Origin: Planctomycetota bacterium
GTDB taxonomy: Bacteria > Planctomycetota > Phycisphaerae > Phycisphaerales > UBA1924
Direction of reading: 5' to 3'
Assembly: GCA_020831805.1 (NCBI GenBank)
Contig: JAFIFX010000007.1
Span: forward strand, 1-64,000
Length of the DNA stretch: 64,000 nt
The notes beneath the pieces were generated by a model. It was given only the letters and a program-made list of their open reading frames with translations. It was not told the DNA's origin and did no database searches. The stretch's first letter is position 1. Each line of letters begins with the position of its first letter. Of this stretch, positions 55,866 to 64,000 are shown in pieces. The translations under genes and the position numbers were made by a program.

Positions 55866-56222
55866 GGCACCGTCCTCGGTCTTCCCCGCGCCGGGGTGGG
55901 CCCGAAGGCTGGGCCGGCGGAGGAGGGCATGGGCCGGTCGGCTGGGGCCTCCCTCGGGCCCCCGGCATCGGGCGTCCGACCGGTGAGACTCATTCTAGGT
56001 TTGTTGCGCCGGGATCCATGCGAGCGAGCCGATTTCGATGGGCTGTTTTTCCCATTCACGGCTTCTGGAGCCCGGATGACCCAGTGTCCGAAGATATGCT
56101 GTCTCAGCACCGTGCCTTGGGTTTGGATAGACTCGGGGCCTGCCGGACCTCGGTCCGGTCGCCGATAAGGACCCAGAGCGAGCCGCAAGACTTTGGCGGT
56201 TCGCACCGTTGATCGAGCAGAA

Positions 56223-57041
56223 GTGAACCGATTCGGCCCGTACAGACTGATTCATCCGTTGGAGCATGTCCGAGGCTGGCAGCGGTTCATCGCGCTGCAC
56301 GAGCAGGATGACACCGATCACATCGTGTACCGGCACCCCTCGGTGCGCGAGCCGTCGGAACGCCGCCGGCTGGTCGAGGCGATCCGCCCGCTCGCCCAGG
56401 TGCGCCACAGCCACCTGCTCGAAGTGTCGGCCTACAGCTTCGATCAGCACGAGCGTTTGTGCCTGATCACCCCGTACACGGGCAACCAGGAAGGCCTGGT
56501 GACCCTCGCCGATCTCGTCGAACGCCGCAGCGGCCGGCTCGAGGTGGCGGAGGTGGCCCGGTGCGTGGATCACCTTCTGACCGCGATCGCCGCGGCCCGG
56601 ACGGGCGGTCTGACGGACGGGCCAGTGCAGGCCGAGCGGGTGCTGGTCGATCGGCGTGGTTCCTTGCGGATCGAGCTGTTCGGTTTGCCGGGCCCCGACC
56701 GGCGTCGGCGCGGCGTCTGCACGGCGGCCGACCAGGTGCGTGCGATCGCGGGGATGGCGGCGTGGCTGCTGACCGGCCTGCGTCAGGATGTGCCGTCGGC
56801 GGCGATCGCGCGGATCGCGGGACGGTCGGCCCGGGGTTGGGATGCGTGGATCGAAACTGCGCTGGACCCGCTGGGTGGGTTTGAAACGCCGGAAGAGGCC
56901 CTCGCGGCCATGCCCGGCCACGCCGAGGCGACCCGAGAGCACACGCCGGAACCGGTTGTGACGCCCGGGGCGAGCCTGCGGTTTGCCGAGATGCTCCGTC
57001 GCTTCCGACGCACGCCGGCCGAGCAGGCGCGCAAGGACTAA
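56223..57041 (+). CDS. Protein kinase-like protein lacking catalytic residues
   Basis: The 272-residue product starts like a bacterial Ser/Thr kinase (RFGPYRLIHPLEHV) and keeps the helix C to hinge pattern (HSHLLEVSAYSFDQHERLCLITPY). The catalytic loop reads TDGPVQAERVLVD instead of HRDLKPxNILVD, and the metal loop IELFGL lacks the DFG Asp. The glycine-rich loop is also poor. It is probably a pseudokinase. No membrane helix is present. GTG at 56223 with GAGCAGAA upstream is chosen; a TTG at 56193 is possible. Confidence 0.65.
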   Translation: MNRFGPYRLIHPLEHVRGWQRFIALHEQDDTDHIVYRHPSVREPSERRRLVEAIRPLAQVRHSHLLEVSAYSFDQHERLCLITPYTGNQEGLVTLADLVERRSGRLEVAEVARCVDHLLTAIAAARTGGLTDGPVQAERVLVDRRGSLRIELFGLPGPDRRRRGVCTAADQVRAIAGMAAWLLTGLRQDVPSAAIARIAGRSARGWDAWIETALDPLGGFETPEEALAAMPGHAEATREHTPEPVVTPGASLRFAEMLRRFRRTPAEQARKD

Positions 57042-57065
57042 ATCGCCAACGGGTCTTCACCGGCG

Positions 57066-58970
57066 TCAGTCGTCGGGGTTTGCGTTGTCGGCGGCGTTGG
57101 TCAGACCCAACTCTTCACGGACTTCCCGGGTCATCTCGCGTGCATGCCGTTCGGCGATAAGTTCGGCGACAGGCTGGCGCAGTTCTGAGTTCTCGGGCAG
57201 GTTCCGCCAGGCGGTCAGCCAGTCGTCCAGCGACGGGGCGTTGAGGGCGCGGGCCTGCTCCAGGTCGCCCGCACCGACCGCGGCGGTGAGCCGGAGGCGG
57301 TTCCACCGACGGACCTGGGACTCGCCGAGCATGGTCGCGTCGAGCGTGGCGAGCAGGTCGCGGGCGGATTCATTTCGGCGCAGCTGGACGCGTTTTTCCG
57401 CGAGCAGAAGCAGGCCTTCGATGACGCCCGGGGTGCGTTGCAGTTCCGGATCGGCCAGCCTTGCGAGCGCCTGCTCGCTCAAGGTGATCGGCAGGCCCGC
57501 GGCGATGACGGCCCGGGCGAGGTCCTCGGGGCGGATGCGAGCGGCCAGATCGAGGATCGCCGCCTCCCGCGTGGCGGGGTCGATCACGGGCAGGCCGGCG
57601 AGCATGCTCAGCCCCTCGGGGCTGGCGTGGTGCGTGTTGATCGCCCGGGTGGCCGGGGGGAACAGACGCGGATCCTGGGCGGCGGCTTCGATGAGCAGGG
57701 CCGAGCCGCGCCGGGTCTCGGCCAGCGCGTTGGCGGCGGTGTTGCGCTGGGGGTCGTCGGTGGCTTCCAGCAGTTCGGCCACGCGGTCGAGGTCCGCGTC
57801 GGTCCCGAGACGCACGAGCAGCTTCAGGGCGGGCTCGCCCCCGCGGCCGAGCCCCCGCTCGCGGAGCGTCGTGGTGATCCGATCGCGCAGGGCCTGTTCG
57901 TTGAGCAGGTCGGCCTGGGCGAGCGCCCAGAGGGCGGTGGTGGTCGCCCCGTACGGGGCGTCCTCGCGTTCGAGCCAGCGGATGGTGGGCAGGACGGCCT
58001 CTTCGTTCGGCCAGCGGGCCACGCCGAGCAGCATGGGTTCGGCCGCGATGGGGTCGCGCTCGTTCTTGAGGGCCCGCGTCAGCGTCAGCATCGCGTCCGG
58101 GGGAACCAGGCGGCTGACGAGCGTGGCGGCCTTGGCCCGCGTCGCGCCGTCCGGATGGGCCAGCCGGGCCGCGGCGGCGGCGGCGACCTCGGGGCCGAGT
58201 TGGGTCCGCGCCGAGAGGTCGCGCCCGGCCAGTTCGAAGCCGAGATCCCGCAGCGGGGGACGCTCATCGCGGATCAGCTCGGCCAGCAGCGTGGTCCGGC
58301 CGGCGGCGTCGAGTTCCACATGGAGGCGCCGGTACAGGCCCACGACCTCTTCGCCGAGTGCCCGGTGCCGGACGGAGAGATCGCGGTGCCGGGCGGCCAG
58401 TCTGGTGGTCATGGCGCTGGCCCAGGCACGATCGGACCAGCCCTCGATCTCGGAGCCCCAGGCCCGCCAGCGGTCGTCGTCCCAGTCATCCCCCCGGCCC
58501 GTCATGTCACGGAGGGCGTGTCGGGCCGCGTCGGCGAGGCCAGGGCCTGGGTCACTCAGCAGGGCGATGAGGCGGGTGGCGGCCTCGCGGGTGCCGAAGC
58601 GGGGGAGCACCCGGATCGCGGCGAGACGGGTCGCGCTGGGGTATTCATCCGTTGTGGAGGTCGAAACCGCTCGCCAGATGCCTGTGGGGAGCCGCTCGAA
58701 CGCCATCAGGGCGTCCAGGACGGGCTCGGCGTGATCAGGGCTGCGGAGCAGGCGGATGATCTCAGCCTCCGAGCCGGACTGCTCGTTGCGGAATGCCTGA
58801 ATGGCCCGTTCGACGACCGAGCCGTTGGGCTCCGCGGAGACGGTTCCGTTGGGTTCCGCCGAGCGTTCGAACCCATGGACGGGGGGGGTGGCCAAGGCCA
58901 GGCCGAGGGCCAGAAGGGGTAAGACGGCCCGGATTGTCGGACCAAAGGACCGGAGTGGCCGATCAAACAT
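57066..58970 (-). CDS. Secreted HEAT-repeat protein
   Basis: The 634-residue protein has a signal peptide (IRAVLPLLALGLALATPPVHG) and helical HEAT-type repeats over most of its length (RLAAIRVLPRFGTREAATRLIALLSDPGPGLADAARHAL; ALKLLVRLGTDADLDRVAELLEATDDPQRNTAANAL). It is probably a periplasmic scaffold. A duplicated SAEPNG segment follows the signal. An upstream ATG at 59003 is the alternative start. Confidence 0.8.
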   Translation of the reverse strand: MFDRPLRSFGPTIRAVLPLLALGLALATPPVHGFERSAEPNGTVSAEPNGSVVERAIQAFRNEQSGSEAEIIRLLRSPDHAEPVLDALMAFERLPTGIWRAVSTSTTDEYPSATRLAAIRVLPRFGTREAATRLIALLSDPGPGLADAARHALRDMTGRGDDWDDDRWRAWGSEIEGWSDRAWASAMTTRLAARHRDLSVRHRALGEEVVGLYRRLHVELDAAGRTTLLAELIRDERPPLRDLGFELAGRDLSARTQLGPEVAAAAAARLAHPDGATRAKAATLVSRLVPPDAMLTLTRALKNERDPIAAEPMLLGVARWPNEEAVLPTIRWLEREDAPYGATTTALWALAQADLLNEQALRDRITTTLRERGLGRGGEPALKLLVRLGTDADLDRVAELLEATDDPQRNTAANALAETRRGSALLIEAAAQDPRLFPPATRAINTHHASPEGLSMLAGLPVIDPATREAAILDLAARIRPEDLARAVIAAGLPITLSEQALARLADPELQRTPGVIEGLLLLAEKRVQLRRNESARDLLATLDATMLGESQVRRWNRLRLTAAVGAGDLEQARALNAPSLDDWLTAWRNLPENSELRQPVAELIAERHAREMTREVREELGLTNAADNANPDD

Positions 58971-59016
58971 GTGGCCGGATTGTGCTTCTCGGATTGCAGG
59001 CATGGTTCGGGCCGGT

Positions 59017-59022
59017 TAGGAT
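59017..59022 (+). promoter_or_regulatory. -10 box TAGGAT upstream of the leader ORF
   Basis: It ends 6 nt before the ATG at 59029. Confidence 0.5.
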
Positions 59023-59028
59023 CTGGGA

Positions 59029-59079
59029 ATGGTTTGGGGTTCGAACCCGGGGCGGAGCCCCTCTGGCGGTGCGGCATGA
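59029..59079 (+). CDS. Short leader ORF coupled to the TPR gene
   Basis: A 16-codon frame (MVWGSNPGRSPSGGAA) starts 6 nt after a TAGGAT box and ends with a TGA that overlaps the ATG of the TPR gene (ATGA). If the mRNA is leaderless, ribosomes would enter here and reach the TPR gene by coupling. The peptide itself need not have a function. Confidence 0.4.
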   Translation: MVWGSNPGRSPSGGAA

Positions 59080-60488
59080 ATGACTGGATGGATGCTGAAC
59101 ATCATGTCGAGCGCGCCCATGAACTGTACGATGCCGGGCGCTGGGATGAGGCGGAAACCGAGCTTCGCCGCGCTCTTTTTCTGAATCCGTACCAGGCGGA
59201 GTGGCATTTCAACCTCGGATTGACCCTGGAGGCGGCCGGTCGCCACGCCGACGCGGCCTCGGCGTTCGAGCGTTGCTTTGAACTTCATTCGGCCGAATCG
59301 GACCGGGACGCCAACAGCGCCCTGCTGGTGGGGGTCAATCTCCTGCGGTCGGGCCAGCCGGAGGCCGCGATCCGCTGGCTGGACCGGGCGGGCGAGATCG
59401 AGCCGATGAGCGTGGCGCCGTTCGTGCATCGTGTCGAGGCGCTGGGCGAGATCGGCCGGCTCGACGAGGCCGAAGAGGCCTTCTACCTCGGCCAGCAGAT
59501 CGACCCCGACCACGCCGAGCTGTACGCCTCGATGGCCCATGTGCTCTCGCTCAAGGGCGACCACGAGCGGTCCGTCTGGTGTCTGCGTGAAGCGGCGCGG
59601 CTCGATCCCGACCTGCCGCGCGTGCGGGCCCGGCTCGCACGGGCCTACGCCGAGTCGGGCCGGCTCGAGCGTGCCCGCCAGCTCTATGTCCGCGAGCTGC
59701 GCGAGGACCCCGGCGATGCGGACACGCTGCTGGATCTCGGCGAACTGCTGATGGACATGCACCGGCTGACCGAGGCGGGCGAGAAGTTCCGCCGCGTGCT
59801 GGAGATCGAGCCGGATCATCCCGACGCCCACCATCTGCTCGGCGAACTCGCGGAGCGAGAGGGCCGGACCGCAGACGCGCTCGTCCAGTACGATGTGGTA
59901 CTGCGGCTCGACCCCGCCTACCCCGGCGCGCGTCGCCGTCTGGCCAAGGTGATGCTCGACCGCGGGCGCGAGGAAGACCTGCCCCGCGTGCGCGACCTGC
60001 TGCGGCGCGAGCTGCGCGAGGCCGCCGCCGAGGCCAAGGCCGGCGCGGAGGAGTTCGAGGAGCTGGGTCGCCTGATGCTCGACGCGGGCGTGCCCGCCGA
60101 CGCGATCAAGGCCTATCGCGAACTGCTGGCCCGCCAGCCCGGCAACCACCGCGGCCATCACGGCATGAGCGTCGCGCTGCTGGAGGTCGGTCGCACGACC
60201 GACGGCATCGAAGAGGCCCGCCGGGCCCTGGCGCTTCAGCCCCGCTTTGTGCCGGCCATGCACAACCTCGCCCTCGCCCATCTCCGCGAGCACCGCTGGG
60301 TGCGGGCGCGGTACTGGGTCCGCCAAGCCCTGCGGATCGAATCGGACGACCCGGCGCTGCGCCGCCTGCGTCTGAAGCTTCGCCTGCACTCGGTCTTCGG
60401 TGTGGTGACCTGGGCCGCGAACTGGACGGCGCGTGGGTGCCGCAGGGTCTGGGCCGTGGTCGGCCGGCCCGTGCGGCCGCGGGCCTGA
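59076..60488 (+). CDS. TPR-repeat protein
   Basis: The 470-residue protein is built of about ten tetratricopeptide repeats (AHELYDAGRWDEAETELRRALFLNPYQAEWHFNLG is the first). It has a basic C-terminal stretch (TWAANWTARGCRRVWAVVGRPVRPRA) that may touch the membrane. No signal peptide is present. The ATG at 59076 is chosen because it overlaps the leader ORF and begins the first repeat. Partners are unknown. Confidence 0.85.
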   Translation: MNDWMDAEHHVERAHELYDAGRWDEAETELRRALFLNPYQAEWHFNLGLTLEAAGRHADAASAFERCFELHSAESDRDANSALLVGVNLLRSGQPEAAIRWLDRAGEIEPMSVAPFVHRVEALGEIGRLDEAEEAFYLGQQIDPDHAELYASMAHVLSLKGDHERSVWCLREAARLDPDLPRVRARLARAYAESGRLERARQLYVRELREDPGDADTLLDLGELLMDMHRLTEAGEKFRRVLEIEPDHPDAHHLLGELAEREGRTADALVQYDVVLRLDPAYPGARRRLAKVMLDRGREEDLPRVRDLLRRELREAAAEAKAGAEEFEELGRLMLDAGVPADAIKAYRELLARQPGNHRGHHGMSVALLEVGRTTDGIEEARRALALQPRFVPAMHNLALAHLREHRWVRARYWVRQALRIESDDPALRRLRLKLRLHSVFGVVTWAANWTARGCRRVWAVVGRPVRPRA

Positions 60489-60528
60489 TCCGCATCACCG
60501 CTCCGGCTTCATCTTGACGGGACCTCGG

Positions 60529-61803
<1,275 letters not shown>

Positions 61804-61811
61804 GAGCAAGC

Positions 61812-63152
61812 CTATTCGGACGGGGTGAAGGTGGCGGTCGGTCGGGCGGGAGCAGGAGCGTCTTCGTCGTGTCCGGCGGCCCGGATCCCATCGGCCTCAT
61901 CGATCCGAAGCAGCAGCAGCCAGCCCGTCCCGAACAGGGCCGCGGCGAGCAGCAGCGCGACCGGTTGGCCCGCCAGATGGCTGACAAGCCCGAACAAGCC
62001 CACCCCGACCATGCCGGCCAGCTTGTAGGCCATGCCCCACAGGCCGAAGAACTCCCCGGACCGGCCGGCTGGTGTAAACGCCCCAACGATCGCCCGGGAG
62101 GAGGTTCCGATCCCTCCCAGGCCAAGACCGATGAGCGCGGCGACCCCGAAGTAAACCGGCGGTGGGGGCTTGATGAACTCGGCGGCGGCCATCGCGATGG
62201 TGCAGAGCACCCAGATTCCCAGGAAGATCGAGATCGTCCGGACATGGCCCAGGCGGTCCTGGACCAGGCCCGCGCCAGCCGCGGAGAGGCCTCCCGTCAC
62301 GGTCACCACCAGGGCCATCCGGATGAGTTCCTCGAGCCCGAAGCCGAGCCGGTCGCCGATCACCCCCAGACCGAAGATCATGGTCATCGTGCCCATGCTG
62401 TACACGGAGAACGCGGCGTAGAACCGGGCGAGCTGGCGGTAGCGGGTCGACTCGCGGGCGCTCTCCGCGAGGCGACGGAACGCCCCCCCGATGATCGTGG
62501 CGGCATCGGTCTTGACCGGCGTCGCCTTCTCCCGCAGCCAGATCGCGGCGGGGATGATGCCCAGGCCGAACCAGACGCCCGCAAAGTACAGCATCGGGCG
62601 GATCTCGATCGTGCCGTTCTCGTCCCGGGCCGCGATCGTCGCGTAGGCGGCGGTGATGATCAGCAGCACGAGCGCGCCGACATAACTCATCGTCCAGCCG
62701 ATCGCCGAGACGCGTCCGACGGTCTTCGGCGTGGAGATCTCGGGCAGGAAGGAGCCGAGAAAGTTTTCGCCGAGGCCGAGGGCCACGGCCGCGATGATGT
62801 ACAGGGCGATGGCGAGCGGGAGCTGCCCGGGCTGCAGGAATCCCAGGGCGAAGGTCAGGGTGGCGCAGATCACCCCGGTCGTGAGCAGCAGTTCGCGTTT
62901 CCAGGCACGCTGGTCGGCCATCGCCCCGATGACCGGGGACAAGACCACGATCAGGCCGAGGCTGACCGCGCTCATGCTGAACCACGCCAGACGCCCCTTG
63001 CTGTCGTCGGCCACGATCACGCCGACGATGAAGAGGGGAAAGAGCAGCGTGTTGATGAGCAGCTGGAAGGACTGGTTGGCGACATCGTAAATGCCCCACG
63101 AGAACACGGCCCGCGGTTCGGCTAGCGAGCGGAATGGGGGGGGCCATCGCAT
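61812..63152 (-). CDS. MFS transporter, UMF1/Atg22-like
   Basis: The 446-residue membrane protein has 12 predicted helices and opens with [27 protein letters not shown], which resembles the family's 'WxxYDxANSxF' start. [14 protein letters not shown] and [22 protein letters not shown] are further matches. The substrate is unknown. TACCCT lies 6 nt before the ATG (leaderless). Confidence 0.88.
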   Translation of the reverse strand: MRWPPPFRSLAEPRAVFSWGIYDVANQSFQLLINTLLFPLFIVGVIVADDSKGRLAWFSMSAVSLGLIVVLSPVIGAMADQRAWKRELLLTTGVICATLTFALGFLQPGQLPLAIALYIIAAVALGLGENFLGSFLPEISTPKTVGRVSAIGWTMSYVGALVLLIITAAYATIAARDENGTIEIRPMLYFAGVWFGLGIIPAAIWLREKATPVKTDAATIIGGAFRRLAESARESTRYRQLARFYAAFSVYSMGTMTMIFGLGVIGDRLGFGLEELIRMALVVTVTGGLSAAGAGLVQDRLGHVRTISIFLGIWVLCTIAMAAAEFIKPPPPVYFGVAALIGLGLGGIGTSSRAIVGAFTPAGRSGEFFGLWGMAYKLAGMVGVGLFGLVSHLAGQPVALLLAAALFGTGWLLLLRIDEADGIRAAGHDEDAPAPARPTATFTPSE

Positions 63153-63158
63153 GGGGGC

Positions 63159-63164
63159 AGGGTA
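63159..63164 (-). promoter_or_regulatory. -10 box TACCCT of the MFS gene (leaderless)
   Basis: It ends 6 nt before the ATG. Confidence 0.5.
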
Positions 63165-63175
63165 TCCGGGGGGCG

Positions 63176-63997
63176 TCAGGTCCGCTCGCCCAGAAGCACG
63201 CTTTCGAGAAAGGCGAGCTGGATGTTCTTGGCGTCGTTGGCGTGGCGGCCGAACCCGGCGTGCTCCTCGGGGGCGCCGGTCTCGCTGAAGGTGTGTAGGC
63301 GGATCAGGTCCGGGTCGGCGTCCTTGGCCCGGTAGTGGTCACGCAGGCGGTCTAGGAAGGCCCGCTGGACCTGGAAGGGGACCATGCGGTCCCCCTCGTT
63401 GTGCAGGGCGAGCAGGGGGATCGGGCGGAAGCCCGCCAGGTGGCGGCTGGTGTCGATCGCCTCGACCGCGGCGCGGTCGTGCGGCACGGGCCAGGGCCGC
63501 GCCGAGCCGGCGTCCTCGGGGAAGTACAGCGCGGCCAGGTCGCCCGTGGTGCCTTCCACGGCGGCCGCGATGAACGGATGCGGATCGCACAGGCGGCGCA
63601 GCGTGGCCATCCCCCCGGCGGACATCCCGCCGATGGCGGCCCGGCCGGTGTCCAGGCGGGGGAAGCGTTCGCGGATCGAGGCGAGCACGCCGTCGATCTC
63701 GCCGACCATGCGGGCGACGACGCCGGGTGTCTGCTCGGCGCTGTGGGCGCCGGGCTCGAACCGCTCGCCGTGGCCGGGCAGGTCCAGCGCGACCGCGCCG
63801 ATGCCGGTTCTGACCCAGCGCAGGTAGCGGCCGGGGTCGAGTTCCTTGCTGACCGTCCGACCGTGCATCCAGAGCACGAACGGCACGGGGCCGTCGCCTT
63901 CTGGCGTTGCGATCAGCGCGGGAACCCCGTCGCCGAGGTTTTCGTGCGTGGCGCGCTCGGCGAGGGCCCGGGGGAGTTGGGCGAAGCGTGGTTCCAT
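63176..63997 (-). CDS. Alpha/beta hydrolase (dienelactone hydrolase/prolyl oligopeptidase-like)
   Basis: The 273-residue product has the oxyanion strand VPFVLWMHGRTVSKE, the nucleophile elbow GGMSAGGMA, the acid in HNEGDRMVPF and a candidate His in EEHAGFGRHAND. It is cytosolic, with no signal. The substrate is unknown. The ATG lies 3 bases from the window end, so a longer N-terminus outside the window cannot be excluded. Confidence 0.8.
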   Translation of the reverse strand: MEPRFAQLPRALAERATHENLGDGVPALIATPEGDGPVPFVLWMHGRTVSKELDPGRYLRWVRTGIGAVALDLPGHGERFEPGAHSAEQTPGVVARMVGEIDGVLASIRERFPRLDTGRAAIGGMSAGGMATLRRLCDPHPFIAAAVEGTTGDLAALYFPEDAGSARPWPVPHDRAAVEAIDTSRHLAGFRPIPLLALHNEGDRMVPFQVQRAFLDRLRDHYRAKDADPDLIRLHTFSETGAPEEHAGFGRHANDAKNIQLAFLESVLLGERT

Positions 63998-64000
63998 CCG

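Overview
The window is a GC-rich bacterial chromosome segment that most resembles a planctomycete of the class Phycisphaerae. Five secreted proteins end in PEP-CTERM-like tails. A large CotH-type protein ends in the GC-type dockerin known from Phycisphaera relatives. The set hppD, hmgA, arginine-succinyltransferase genes and a DtxR-tailed metal permease also fits. This is inference from protein features; no 16S gene is present.

Layout. Positions 1-2100 carry an acyl-CoA mutase large subunit whose two specificity residues are those of isobutyryl-CoA mutase. Positions 2200-6890 hold a tro-type metal ABC operon on the minus strand (troA-troB-troC-hypothetical-troD), with a DtxR/TroR-like domain fused to one permease and a dyad inside the promoter. 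Positions 6900-14100 hold an RNA methyltransferase, an AT-rich RelA/SpoT-type synthetase gene and both subunits of a type IIB topoisomerase (topo VI), with a SUKH gene and a hypothetical gene between the subunits. Then come ndk, csrA, nfu and a DsrE-like gene. Positions 15.9-18.25 kb form a low-GC accessory patch of hypothetical genes separated by direct repeats. Positions 18.3-20.7 kb encode two secreted proteins, and 20.8-26.3 kb an operon with astA, astC-like and astD genes led by an M20 peptidase. Positions 26.3-36.8 kb encode tilS, a pseudo-receiver, pepP, thiS, pyk, a solute-binding protein and gmhA. Positions 36.9-46 kb hold hppD, the CotH/dockerin protein, an oligopeptide-type ABC ATPase, tRNA-Phe, asnB and aspS. 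Positions 46.3-53 kb hold PEP-CTERM genes (three in tandem), an SDR, a thiolase and a DMT transporter. Positions 53.1-64 kb hold cinA, hmgA, a pseudokinase, HEAT and TPR proteins, trpB, an MFS transporter and an alpha/beta hydrolase.

Two features recur. First, at least fourteen starts have a TANNNT -10-like hexamer ending 5-9 nt (mostly 5-6) before the start codon and no Shine-Dalgarno, which predicts leaderless mRNAs; this also resolves the GTG starts of tilS, the M20 gene and the methyltransferase. Second, short hairpin repeats of several families sit at gene 3' ends and in two cases have become the C-terminal codons of a protein.

Metabolically, hppD and hmgA (18 kb apart) imply tyrosine degradation through homogentisate, and the ast-type cluster implies arginine or ornithine succinylation, although astB and a canonical astE are not in the window.
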